A DNA stretch of 64,000 bases. It comes from Nephrocerus scutellatus. Lineage: Eukaryota > Arthropoda > Insecta > Diptera > Pipunculidae. Shown in pieces: positions 43,575 to 52,505 of the stretch; position 1 is the first letter of the stretch; each line of letters starts with the position of its first letter. The notes beneath the pieces are model-generated. The model made no database searches, was not told where the DNA came from, and saw only the letters and a program-made list of their open reading frames with translations. The DNA lies in NCBI GenBank assembly GCA_947095585.1, contig OX352761.1:54544432-54608431 (forward strand), given 5' to 3'. A program made the translations under genes and the position numbers.

Positions 43575-43740
43575 TGGCTGATGGTCGCTTATTTTTTTGA
43601 AAGCGACGAATTAAATTGTGTAAACGAGTTTTTTCAGACTGTCCTAATGTACGCACAACCTCATTTTTAAACGTTGTGTAAGAAGTCGGTCTTTTATCGC
43701 GAAGAATCAAATCAGCGAAGGTATTATGCAGTCTCGAGTC

Positions 43741-44007
43741 TTAAGCTGCTACTGCATGCGAATACATTGTCGTTTCAGACTTGATTCCAGCTACATTGAA
43801 CTGATGTTCCAAAATATCAAACCACACTGCCGGATTCTGATTGAATAACGGCTGAGGGGACTTAAAAGCGACATATGACACTTCCCTAACACTGGACGCG
43901 TTTTTGCTAGAACCGCCAGGAAGAAATGCACCGCAATTACAACCAGCCCCAATAATACCCTGCATCAAGGCTGCAGACGATTCTGCTGCAGGGCTGCAGC
44001 GCTGCAC
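43741..44007 (-). pseudogene. CsRn1-like gag fragment
   Basis: Short frame with SPQPLFNQNPAVWFDILEHQ and FNVAGIKSETTMYSHAVAA, the conserved gag N-terminal part of CsRn1-type elements. It stops early; more of gag (43575-43740) is in other frames. Confidence 0.75.
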
Positions 44008-44057
44008 CTCGTAAAGTTACTTTTGAGCAAAAAATATCAACGACGCAAAATTCTCAG

Positions 44058-44075
44058 ATCACGCCGGGGTCACCA
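44058..44075 (-). promoter_or_regulatory. Primer-binding site, tRNA-Trp type
   Basis: The minus strand TGGTGACCCCGGCGTGAT lies 4 nt inside the 5' LTR. It is complementary to the 3' end of insect/eukaryotic tRNA-Trp (expected TGGTGACCCCGACGTGAT) with one difference. Confidence 0.75.
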
Positions 44076-44079
44076 ATTA

Positions 44080-44684
44080 TATGGGTATTGTGTGGATGTC
44101 CCATATATATATATGTAAAGGATGCGTCGTTTGGTGTCACAAGCAGATCAAATACAAAACACTAAACATTTATGTTTGATTGATTCCAAATTGTATGTGA
44201 TACGTGTATGGGTATTTTGTATGCCCCATATGTATATATAAATTGCGCCTTGGAAGTCGCAAGCAGCACACACACAAAACTTCAAAAAGAAACGTTTTTA
44301 ATTTATCGCATTATCAATCGCAAGTAGAGAAAAAAAGGTACTTGCGTTGTCTATCTCAAAATCAGCAAAAGTGATTAGAAAAAACATAAATGCCGGAAGG
44401 GCAAGGCTTATTTTTGACTTTAGTGAAGTTAGTTGTGGTTATTTTTCTGAGAAATCGAAATCGACATTAAGCCAGGAGCACACTGCCAAGTTGCAATTTC
44501 CCAAGAAAGGCGAATGTATACCATTTCGTTTTATGTTTTTAAATGTACACCATTTCGATTTATGTTTTTAAATGTACACCATTTCGATTTATGTTTTTAA
44601 ATGTACACCATTTCGACTCTGCTGGCACTATAAAAATCATAAATACTTCAATTAATTTTACAAGAAACAACAATAGTCACTACA
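44080..44684 (-). repeat. CsRn1-like element, 5' LTR (605 bp)
   Basis: Partner of 39984-40677, with the same ends and the same 29-bp tandem units (44516-44610). It is shorter by an ~88-bp deletion near 44310. Confidence 0.9.
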
Positions 44685-45189
44685 GACTGTCTTTTAGGTA
44701 CCAAAACTTTTCAACTTTCGATAGCTGATTGTCTGTGTGGACGAGTGAACAAAACATGTCACGATAATGTGGCCATTGAGAATAATTACCGTCAAAATTA
44801 GGAACTTGGATTTTTCTCAATCTCGAATGCGTATGCTGATTGCTAAGGATGTTCTCTTCCTTATTTTCACTATGGGGGGTTGGTTTCGATGAGAGTAGTT
44901 CCTCACGATTACCTTCAATATTTGTTATGGCCTCAATGTATAATTCTTCAAACTTATCAGCCATATCGTTTACGAGGTAGCCGTCGGTTTCTGGCAGTTT
45001 ATTCATGATCAAGATACGGTCATTGTTACGAAATTCGCTGCACAAACTTTCTAGCTTTTCGATTCGTTTCTGGAAGTATACCTCTGTCTTACGCGCTAGA
45101 GTATCCTTTCTATAATTGGTTAAAGTCTTGACAGCTGATTGCAAGTTTTCTTGTCTCAAAACCAAGGCGTCTAAATCAATGATGCTCAT
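44685..45189 (-). pseudogene. BEL 2 gag, N-terminal part
   Basis: ATG at 45189 on the minus strand. The N-terminus is helical (LDALVLRQENLQSAVKTLTN, then KRIEKLESLCSEFRNNDRI), ending in VPNFDGNYSQWPHYRDMF, the start of the BEL gag capsid motif. It runs to the CsRn1-like insertion at 44684. The leader to the primer site is about 130 bp. Confidence 0.85.
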
Positions 45190-45321
45190 ATTGAATCAGA
45201 ACCACAATTACACGAGAAATCGAACAATATGGTGAATGAAATGTAAAGCAAACTCACCCACAGCAAGAACACGTGATCCAGTGCAATGTCCAAAGTATGG
45301 ATTCAATAGATGTAGGTTATT

Positions 45322-45339
45322 CCCGGGTTTCGGCACCAA
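45322..45339 (-). promoter_or_regulatory. Primer-binding site, tRNA-Phe type
   Basis: The minus strand reads TGGTGCCGAAACCCGGGA right next to the 5' LTR (45340). It is fully complementary over 18 nt to the 3' end of eukaryotic tRNA-Phe. Confidence 0.8.
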
Positions 45340-45442
45340 TGTTTGTATTTAAAACGTGCCCCGGATGCTGTTGTTTCACACAAAATAATATAAGAACAAA
45401 TTAATAACCGATTTGAATATTACGAATGTCTTTATTTCACTA

Positions 45443-45893
45443 CTAGCTGTTACCGGGCGCTTTGCTACCCTCCCACTGACGCCACGCCAACTTACACCCG
45501 CGTTTCCCGGCTGCCCCACACACAGACCTTCCACCCACTGACCACCCACCCTTTGACCTCACACCCACTGACCTCCCGCCCACTGACCACCCACCCATTG
45601 ACCTCATACATACTGACCCACCTCGGAAAAAAAAGACACCAGCGCCACCTATCGGGTCCAAATTTTGTCAACGACTTGCTTTTTATTTAAATATTATCTG
45701 GTGAAATCGTTCCATAAATAACAATTTTCAGAAAAAAAAACGATACCAGCTAGCGGGGCTGAATTCACCTTTTGAACCTTTTCTGGACTTCCACAAATAA
45801 TTTAAGACCAAAATTAGCCAAATCGGTTCAGCCGTTCTCAAGTTTTAGCCAGTCTAACGAACAGCAATTGATTTTTATATATATAGATAGATA
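45443..45893 (+). repeat. Non-autonomous repeat with CCCACTGAC array, copy 2
   Basis: Starts CTAGCTGTTACCGGGCGC, has an array of CCCACTGACC-type units (45470-45615), GCGCCACCTATCGGGTCCA (45641-45659), TTCAGCCGTTCTCAAG and ends with TTTTTATATATATAGATAGATAG. Order and phrases match the copy at 30236-30850. The insertion edges are defined by comparison with the 3' LTR. Class unknown; the short tetranucleotide end would suit a LINE-mobilised element. Confidence 0.75.
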
Positions 45894-45956
45894 GATAAAT
45901 ACGAAAAGAAAAATGTTGGTTTTTCGTGTAGGAACAAAGAAAGGCAAGTGGTCGAC

Positions 45957-46249
45957 AATTGCTATATTGCTTTCAACAAAATGAGTTAGGTATTTTTTGT
46001 GGTTAACGGCTGATCAAAGCAACAGCAAGAACTAACCAAATTTTGGTCAGTTTTTTTTTCATGTGTTTGCCACTTATCCATATATAAATTTTAAAAGTCG
46101 ACTCTGGTGGTGAAAATTATAATTAAAAATTTGGTTAAATATTTCTTAACCAACAATTTTTTTTTGGTTAACGCTAAACCATTTTCTGGTCTAACCAATG
46201 TGTTTGTTTTTGTAATTTTTATTTTTTTGTTGAAAGCAATATAGCAATT
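45957..46249. mobile_element. 293-bp MITE with 25-bp terminal inverted repeats
   Basis: The first 25 bp (starting AATTGCTATATTGCTTTCAA) are the exact reverse complement of the last 25 bp (ending TTGAAAGCAATATAGCAATT). It is AT-rich and noncoding. It replaced part of the BEL 2 5' LTR relative to the 3' LTR, so the target duplication cannot be read cleanly. Confidence 0.85.
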
Positions 46250-46365
46250 TTCGATATCCAATCGTTGCGTTCAGACGTGACAGTAGGTGATTCAGATTCA
46301 CACGCGACAGTAGTTGACAGTGTCGTCATTTTGTGAATATGTGTTGATGAATATCCAACAGAACG

Positions 46366-46580
46366 AGTTTTAGTTGGTGGGTTAGTTGTTAGTGCCGATC
46401 TAGCATTGAGTGTAGGAAAGGAACGAGATGGCGTAATGATTTCAGAACGTGGTCTTGGGATAGGATTTAGGATAGGATAAAGTATGTACCGTTTTTTCGA
46501 TGGTCTTTTCTTTTTTGTATTTTATTAGGGTTAGAGCGAGTAGTGATATCGTTATATGTTTATAGTTATATGTATATGTA
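46366..46580 (-). pseudogene. env C-terminal segment of the old element (between two insertions)
   Basis: The minus strand has a hydrophobic-to-basic stretch (ITISLLALTLIKYKKEK) and a Pro/Ser/Thr-rich tail, with one frameshift around 46480. It connects in frame to 35164-35220 across BEL 2 and to 52901 on across the errantivirus-like element. It probably is the membrane anchor and cytoplasmic tail of an envelope protein. Confidence 0.55.
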
Positions 46581-46971
46581 AGTTAACACAAATATCGGTC
46601 GTTGCCCTTTACACAATCCCACACTGCGTTTCCACATAATTCCTTTTACCGATGACACTGCATAATATTTCACCTGCACAGACACCCAATTTCCCGTGTT
46701 GCAATATTGTTTTGCTATTAGCTTATGTAGACTGTAGAGTAAGCATAATTTGCAGAAGTAATATTCTTGATTTAATAATTCTTAGAATAAGAATTATTAA
46801 AACTAAAACAATAGCATAAGCATAATTTGTAATTCCTAGAATAAGTATTATTGAAAGCAAATTTGTAAAATTATAAATATACGCAATAAATAAATTATCA
46901 GTAGTTCTGATTCAACCTCTAACTGCACGTGTTGTATTTTTTTGGAGCTGCGCGACTCAAATACCTTAACT
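46581..46971 (+). repeat. Errantivirus-type 5' LTR (391 bp)
   Basis: Compared base by base with 52506-52896 by eye; no difference was found. It ends ACCTTAACT, the last T overlapping the primer-binding site. Confidence 0.95.
46872..46903 (+). promoter_or_regulatory. LTR core promoter: TATA box and initiator
   Basis: TATAAATA at 46872-46879 and an arthropod initiator TCAGTA at 46898-46903, with A at 46900 about 28 nt after the TATA start. AATAAATAAA between them (46886-46895) could serve as the polyadenylation signal. The same set occurs in the 3' LTR near 52797-52828. Confidence 0.6.
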
Positions 46972-46986
46972 GGCGCCCGAGCAAAC
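46971..46986 (+). promoter_or_regulatory. Primer-binding site, tRNA-Lys-like
   Basis: TGGCGCCCGAGCAAAC directly follows the LTR. The first 10 nt match the complement of tRNA-Lys(UUU), as in gypsy-type errantiviruses that use lysine tRNA; the match then weakens. Confidence 0.6.
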
Positions 46987-47832
46987 AAAAGTCTTTAAAC
47001 CCGAAAAATTAAAAAGTAAAAGTCGTGTATAGTGCTAAGTGTTCCCTACTTTTAAAATTGATAAATTGATATCATAAAAAAGTGTGAAAGTGGTAAAAAC
47101 ACCCGTAATACAAACACCCTGCCTATTAAAAAAGTGAAGTGGTTATTATATACCCTTGCTATATTAACAGTGTGAAGTGGCAATACAGGCCCTACTAAAG
47201 GCGAAAGGTGACCTTGTTACAACACTTTTGGAAAGCCCAGGAAAAAATTTTTTACCAGTGTCCAGAGGCCTAAGACCAACTCATCAAAGAATCATCATAG
47301 AACCAAAGAAAACCAGCAGATAACCATCGGAGAACCACCCGAAAATCATCAGAGAGCCATCGAAGAAACATCAGAGGACCATTACAGGATCATCAGAGAT
47401 AACCAGATAACCGGATCCAACGTGACACACCCCGTTCCCAAGTAAGCAACGCTAAAAAGGACAAAACGGACTGCCCAAAAGGATTTAAACAAGATGCTGT
47501 TGGCTGTATGTTTGCTGTAAGCGATTATTTTTATTTTATATATTAATCTTACCTATTAGTTTAGCCACAAGAATTTAAAATAAATTTCACCTTCTTTTTC
47601 AAAATAAAAATATATAAACCTTGATATTTAAATACACCAAATATATATACTAAATACTATATAGATTGAAAAGAGTAAGAATTATTATACAAGTATAAAA
47701 GAAGCAACAAACCAAGTTTATAAACCTTGATATTAAAATATATACAATCATTATTTCAAAATAATATATTTTTTAAAGTGAAAAAAGTAGAGTTATTACA
47801 CAAGTAACAAACCAAGTTATTAATTTGAAAAA
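46987..47832 (+). other. Untranslated leader of the errantivirus-type element
   Basis: About 850 bp without a long ORF, AT-rich with an ACCA/ATCAGAG-rich part (47280-47410). It would hold the packaging signal and the splice donor of an env RNA; neither can be pinned from sequence alone. Confidence 0.5.
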
Positions 47833-49068
47833 ATGGAACAAGTGAAAGATTTAATAACCCAGCTAACTGGGGCTGTAAATGCTCAAATGGAGCAAATCAA
47901 GCTAATTAATACCCGTTTGCAACAACTCGAATGCAGAGTCAGCCCTCCTCAAAATACTTCCCAAACCCCTCCTGCAACCCTAGCTCTTCCAAAAAGTGAG
48001 CAAGACCTTATAGATATTAGGAAACTCCCCGACTGCGTTAGAGACTTGCAAATTTTTGACGGAAATCCAGTTCACTATATTTCATGGATCCACAGCGTTG
48101 AATCCATATTAAAAGACTACGAGATAGTCAAACTTAAGCCCATTTACAGGGCAATCATACAACATATAAGACAGAAAATTAGAGGCCCAGCCGATACTGC
48201 CCTTATTTCGTACAATATTTTTGACGACGATTGGTCAAAAATTAAAAAATGTTTATCCCTGCATTACGCAGATAAACGTGACGTTCGTACCCTTGAACAC
48301 GAGCTCAATTCAATGAATCAAGGAAGACAAAGTATAGACGAGTTCTATGCAAGAGTCAATCATCAACTTTCCTTGTTAATAAATAAATTAAAAACCGAAG
48401 ACTACTCTCAAGAGACTATTTGTGCTCTAACAGAAAACTATAGGAACAGGGCTTTAGATATATTTATCAGAGGTCTAAATGGTGATGTTTCAAGGATGCT
48501 TGTCATCCAGAAACCCAAGACTTTACCAGAGGCATACACCTCATGCCTCGAGTTTCAGAATCTTAATTTCAGAAGCCTTCCGATCTACAACAGAGGCATA
48601 AACAGTACTATATCCGCACCCATAAATCAAATGTTCCCCAATAAATCACAGTATAGGCCAAGAATGCCACCTAGACAAATAACTCCAATCGAAAAAAATA
48701 TGATTTATAATACACCTCGATATGCGGAATACTACCCCAACCAATATAATAATCCACCCCCAAGACCAACACAACAAAAACCCCCACAACCTATGGAAAT
48801 CGATCAGTCTATTCAAACACATCGTGTAAATTACATAAATAGACCTGCAAACAACCCTCTCCCCAGAAGATCGAATGAGTCATCAAACTTGCCCCGAAAG
48901 CAGCAACGGCTTTTTGCTACAAACACTGTTGAAAATTCAGATCTTAAGCAGATAGATCCGGATGATAACACATATCAAACAGATGAAGAGTTCGACTACG
49001 AGGAAATCGTAGACGAAACTCCTGAAATAAATTTTATGACGGAAGCCTCTCTAGCGTACCCTACCTAG
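47833..49068 (+). CDS. gag: Errantivirus-type Gag (411 aa), intact
   Basis: ATG 47833 in the context AAAAATGG, open to TAG 49066-49068. Residues 1-36 are a coiled-coil-like N-terminus (ITQLTGAVNAQMEQIKLIN). A capsid-like part (about 60-255) has IFDGNPVHYISWIHSVESIL and RQSIDEFYARVNHQLSLLIN. Residues 256-340 are Pro/Asn/Gln/Arg-rich with no CCHC knuckle, as in errantiviruses. The C-terminus is acidic. It assembles the particle. Pol overlaps its last 13 codons in the -1 frame. Confidence 0.9.
   Translation: MEQVKDLITQLTGAVNAQMEQIKLINTRLQQLECRVSPPQNTSQTPPATLALPKSEQDLIDIRKLPDCVRDLQIFDGNPVHYISWIHSVESILKDYEIVKLKPIYRAIIQHIRQKIRGPADTALISYNIFDDDWSKIKKCLSLHYADKRDVRTLEHELNSMNQGRQSIDEFYARVNHQLSLLINKLKTEDYSQETICALTENYRNRALDIFIRGLNGDVSRMLVIQKPKTLPEAYTSCLEFQNLNFRSLPIYNRGINSTISAPINQMFPNKSQYRPRMPPRQITPIEKNMIYNTPRYAEYYPNQYNNPPPRPTQQKPPQPMEIDQSIQTHRVNYINRPANNPLPRRSNESSNLPRKQQRLFATNTVENSDLKQIDPDDNTYQTDEEFDYEEIVDETPEINFMTEASLAYPT
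49029..49035 (+). promoter_or_regulatory. Candidate -1 frameshift heptamer A AAT TTT
   Basis: AAATTTT lies in the gag frame as A-AAT-TTT, fitting X-XXY-YYZ, four nt after the last pol-frame stop (TGA 49023-49025) and 31 nt before the gag stop. A 6-bp stem (49049-49054 with 49065-49070) follows after 13 nt. This is the only such heptamer in the overlap. Confidence 0.7.
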
Positions 49069-52000
49069 AGTATGTTACCAAAGATGGTAAAACGTTAAAA
49101 TTCCTAATCGACACAGGAGCTAACAAAAACTTTGTGTCAAGTAGAATTGCAACAAATTCCAAACCTATTAAAACACCGTTTAAAATACAATCAGCTGCGG
49201 GACAGCTTGAGATCACCCACAAAATAAGTGGTCCCTTTTTCAGAAGCCTAGGTAATAACAGTATACTAGATTTCTTCGTTCTCCCTGGCTTAAAATCATT
49301 TGACGGAATAATAGGAGACGATACTTTGAGGAATTTGGAGGCTGTAATTGATAGGAAAAACAGTATCTTGCACATAAGTCCTAACATAAAAATAAAACTA
49401 AAGGCAAAATATTCCAAACAAGTCAACAGCGTACAAACAAACACTGACATTGAAAATGAAATTCAGAACATCCTGAAAAAACATGACAAACTTTTTGGTA
49501 CCATTGCTGATTGTGGAGCAATCGATACAAGTGTCCGTGCAGAAATAAAAACTACAACGTCTGAACCGGTCTACACAAAGTCGTACCCCTATCCAGCTAA
49601 TTTGAGGTCAGAAGTAGAAAATCAAATTGAGAAAATGCTTGCAGATGGTATTATTAGACCATCCAAAAGCCCGTACAACTCTCCTCTCTGGATTGTCCCG
49701 AAGAAGGCTAATTCAGCAGGAGAAAAACAATACAGGCTAGTTATAGATTTTAAGCGTCTTAACGCAATTACTATCCCAGACGCATACCCTATCCCGGACA
49801 TTACGAACACCCTAGCAAGTCTTGGAGAATGCAAATTCTTCACAACTCTTGACCTAACTTCTGGTTTTCATCAAATAAAAATGAAAACTAGTGACATTCC
49901 AAAAACTGCATTTTCCACGGCAAATGGAAAATACGAGTTTACTCGACTCCCGTTTGGTTTAAAAAATGCTCCTGCAATTTTTCAGCGTATGATCAATGAT
50001 GTGTTGAAACCACTTATCGGGAAGATGTGCTACGTCTATATAGACGATATAATCGTCTTCGGAAAGAACCGGGACGAGCATAATAGAAATCTTGACGAGG
50101 TTTTTTCATTTCTGGGAAAAGCCAACTTAAGAGTAAATTTGGAAAAATCTAAATTTTTGAGATCCGAAGTGGATTTCTTAGGGTACATAATTACTCAGGA
50201 AGGAATACGTGCAGACCCGAAAAAAATTGCTGCAATCCAAAAAATTCCAGCACCACAAAATCTTAAAGACCTAAAGAGCTTTCTTGGTCTAGCATCGTAC
50301 TATCGAAAGTTTATTAAAGACTTTGCAAAAATAGCTAAGCCTTTGACAAACCTAACTAGGGGATTGAATGCTCAAATAAAGGCAAATCAATCAAGAAAAA
50401 AGGAAGTACACCTTGACGATCAAGCTTTGAAAGCATTTACAAATCTTAAGGAAATGCTCGTGTCCTCAGACATTTTAATTTTCCCAAACTTTGAAATGCC
50501 ATTCATTCTAACAACGGATGCCTCTAATTTTGCAATTGGAGCCGTTCTATCCCAAGGAGAAATGGGCAAGGATAGACCTATCACATTTATATCCAGGTCA
50601 CTAACCAAAGTTGAAGAAAACTATTCAGTAATCGAGAAGGAATTACTAGCAATCGTTTGGTCACTCGATAAGCTTAGGACGTACCTTTATGGAGCCAAGT
50701 GCATAAAAATCTTAACAGATCATCAGCCTTTAACATTTGCCTTGAGTAACCGCAATAATAATGCAAAACTCAAAAGGTGGAAGGCAAAAATTGAAGAGTT
50801 TAATTATTCCCTTATATATAAACCAGGTAGAACAAATGTTGTAGCGGATGCCCTCTCAAGACTTCCAACGGAATTAAACGTTCTAACTTCTTCTGGAACA
50901 CAACACAGTGCAGAAGAAGATAGCACTGACCTCATACCACACTGCGAGGCACCGATTAACGTCTTTAGAAACCAGTTAATTTTTTCTGAAGGAAACGATA
51001 TGATTTGCTATGAACAACCACATCCTAAATTCCACAGGCATTATATAAGATTACAATCTTTCGATAAAGTCAACCTAGCTCAAATTTTAAAAGAAAAACT
51101 AAATCCAAGTATACTGAATGGAATTAAAATACCAGAACACATTATTCCATTGTTAGGAGAAGTATATAGAGAGTTTTTTTCTCACTTCAAAATTAGAATC
51201 ACGCAAAGAGTAGTTACGGATATCGCAAATGAGGAAAATAAACTGAAAATAATTCAAGACGAGCACAAACGCGCACACCGGAATCATAAGGAAAACAGGG
51301 AACAAATTTTAGAAAAATACTATTTCCCTCAAATGAACAAACTAATAAAAAAGTATACCGACTCTTGTGATGTTTGTTGTTCTAACAAATATGACAGACA
51401 TCCACCAAAACCTGAATTGCAACCAACTCCAATTCCATCATATCCAACCGAGATATTACATATGGACATCATCGAAATTAAAAGAGAAAAATTCATAACA
51501 TGTGTGGACAAATTTTCAAAATTCACAAAATTTTTTCACATTAAAAATAAATCAGTTTTACACGTTAGAAACAGAATAATAAAATTATTGCATTTCTTTA
51601 CTGTCCCAAAGATACTGGTAACTGACAATGAAAGTAGCTTTATAAGCCCAATCATCCTTAATTATATAGAAGGTCTCGGAGTAACTCTCTACCTAGCCCC
51701 CCCGCAAAAAAGTGAGGTCAATGGAGCTGTGGAAAGAGTACACTCAACTATTATTGAAATAATAAGATGTCTTCAAAGAGAATTCCCAGACTATTCGATA
51801 AAAGAAATAATTAATATAGCAGTAGACAGATATAACAATACAATCCACTCGGTAACAAAAAAGAAACCTGCCGATATCTTCTTTGGAAGAAGTCAGAGAA
51901 TAAATTATCAGAATTTAACAGATTTTAAAAACATAATTAACACTGATTTAAGATACGAAATTTTACGTAATCAAAGGAATCAGATCAACAGACACAATCA

Positions 52001-52193
52001 AAAAAGGTCTCCCCCAAGAAACTACAATCCTGGTGAAACAGTATATAAAAGAAATAAACAAATAAAGGGAAAAGAAAAACCCATATATCATAAAGAAACT
52101 GTAGGATTAGATAACACCGTTACAGTAACAACAACCAATGGAAAACGAGTACATAAGTCTCACCTCAAAAACAAACCTCCCATTTCAGATTAA
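49029..52193 (+). CDS. pol: Errantivirus-type Pol (PR-RT-RNase H-IN), intact
   Basis: Open in the -1 frame from 49026 to TAA 52191-52193; the first in-frame ATG is 49134, after the protease active site, so translation must come by frameshift from gag. Protease FLIDTGANKNF (49104-49136). RT: GIIRPSKSPYNSPLWIVPKK, FFTTLDLTSGFHQIKM and YVYIDDIIVFGKN (YIDD 50037-50048). RNase H: LTTDASNFAIGAVLS and LLAIVWSLDKLRTYLYG. Integrase: the HHCC pair (HKRAHRNH ... CDVCC), then HMDIIEI, LVTDNESSF and NGAVERVHSTI, the full D,D,E set. No stop or frameshift was seen. Confidence 0.95.
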   Translation, partial: KFYDGSLSSVPYLEYVTKDGKTLKFLIDTGANKNFVSSRIATNSKPIKTPFKIQSAAGQLEITHKISGPFFRSLGNNSILDFFVLPGLKSFDGIIGDDTLRNLEAVIDRKNSILHISPNIKIKLKAKYSKQVNSVQTNTDIENEIQNILKKHDKLFGTIADCGAIDTSVRAEIKTTTSEPVYTKSYPYPANLRSEVENQIEKMLADGIIRPSKSPYNSPLWIVPKKANSAGEKQYRLVIDFKRLNAITIPDAYPIPDITNTLASLGECKFFTTLDLTSGFHQIKMKTSDIPKTAFSTANGKYEFTRLPFGLKNAPAIFQRMINDVLKPLIGKMCYVYIDDIIVFGKNRDEHNRNLDEVFSFLGKANLRVNLEKSKFLRSEVDFLGYIITQEGIRADPKKIAAIQKIPAPQNLKDLKSFLGLASYYRKFIKDFAKIAKPLTNLTRGLNAQIKANQSRKKEVHLDDQALKAFTNLKEMLVSSDILIFPNFEMPFILTTDASNFAIGAVLSQGEMGKDRPITFISRSLTKVEENYSVIEKELLAIVWSLDKLRTYLYGAKCIKILTDHQPLTFALSNRNNNAKLKRWKAKIEEFNYSLIYKPGRTNVVADALSRLPTELNVLTSSGTQHSAEEDSTDLIPHCEAPINVFRNQLIFSEGNDMICYEQPHPKFHRHYIRLQSFDKVNLAQILKEKLNPSILNGIKIPEHIIPLLGEVYREFFSHFKIRITQRVVTDIANEENKLKIIQDEHKRAHRNHKENREQILEKYYFPQMNKLIKKYTDSCDVCCSNKYDRHPPKPELQPTPIPSYPTEILHMDIIEIKREKFITCVDKFSKFTKFFHIKNKSVLHVRNRIIKLLHFFTVPKILVTDNESSFISPIILNYIEGLGVTLYLAPPQKSEVNGAVERVHSTIIEIIRCLQREFPDYSIKEIINIAVDRYNNTIHSVTKKKPADIFFGRSQRINYQNLTDFKNIINTDLRYEILRNQRNQINRHNQKRSPPRNYNPGETVYKRNKQIKGKEKPIYHKETVGLDNTVTVTTTNGKRVHKSHLKNKPPISD

Positions 52194-52474
52194 TCCTCTA
52201 CGTCTAAACGTCTACGAGTACAATAGCCCTCTCATTGCAGTGAAACAAGGAACGGGAAGAATATCTTCACAAACTTCATTTGGACAACGTTAAAAAATTA
52301 TCCCATTTTTCATCTTATACGGCTCTCTTAATAGGCTCAGATATAACCATCCTATTAATTAGTATACTGCTAAATCTTATTCTAATCTTTTGTTCGAAAT
52401 TTAAAAAACAAAACGAACCCCTTGATGCCACTTTTAAAATTTCAAATCTAGAACCCATTAAGATAAACTTTTGA
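52184..52474 (+). pseudogene. env stubs: N-terminal start and C-terminal membrane anchor only
   Basis: TTTCAG at 52180-52185 is a likely splice acceptor overlapping the pol end. A short frame after it (VYEYNSPLIAVKQGTGRI) looks like the start of an errantivirus envelope, and ends at about 52260. A second frame, one base shifted, encodes the envelope end: a KLHLDNVKKLSHF segment, the transmembrane stretch ILLISILLNLILIF and a short tail to TGA 52472-52474. The middle of env, about 1.3 kb in relatives, is gone. Confidence 0.75.
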
Positions 52475-52493
52475 TCAGCGGGACGCTGATACT

Positions 52494-52505
52494 TAAGAAG
52501 GGGGG
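52494..52505 (+). promoter_or_regulatory. Polypurine tract
   Basis: AAGAAGGGGGG immediately before the 3' LTR (52506), the usual second-strand primer. Confidence 0.8.

Larger units (their letters stand above)
39984..44684 (-). mobile_element. CsRn1-like Ty3/gypsy element inserted in BEL 2 gag
   Basis: LTRs are at 39984-40677 (3' in its sense) and 44080-44684 (5'). GACT flanks both sides (39980-39983 and 44685-44688), a 4-bp duplication. In minus orientation: tRNA-Trp-type primer site, gag, DTGA protease, reverse transcriptase, RNase H, integrase. The tRNA-Trp primer and the gag type (AVWFDILEHQFNVAGI) are marks of the CsRn1 clade. The RT catalytic site is mutated and the LTRs differ by substitutions and an ~88-bp indel, so it is inactive. 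Confidence 0.85.
35221..46360 (-). mobile_element. BEL/Pao element 2, with both LTRs and GAACG target duplication
   Basis: The 3' LTR is at 35221-35525 and the 5' LTR at 45340-46360, both TGTT...AACA. The flanks are GAACG at 35216-35220 and 46361-46365, a 5-bp duplication normal for BEL. Inside, in minus orientation: primer site, gag, CCHC, protease, reverse transcriptase, RNase H, integrase, C-terminal domain and polypurine tract. The gag is split by a CsRn1-like element (39984-44684) and the 5' LTR by two small elements. Pol has several frame breaks. Confidence 0.9.
45340..46360 (-). repeat. BEL 2 5' LTR, enlarged by two insertions
   Basis: Matches the 305-bp 3' LTR at both ends (45340-45442, 45894-45948, 46250-46360), interrupted by a C-rich repeat (45443-45893) and a MITE (45957-46249). 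Confidence 0.9.
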
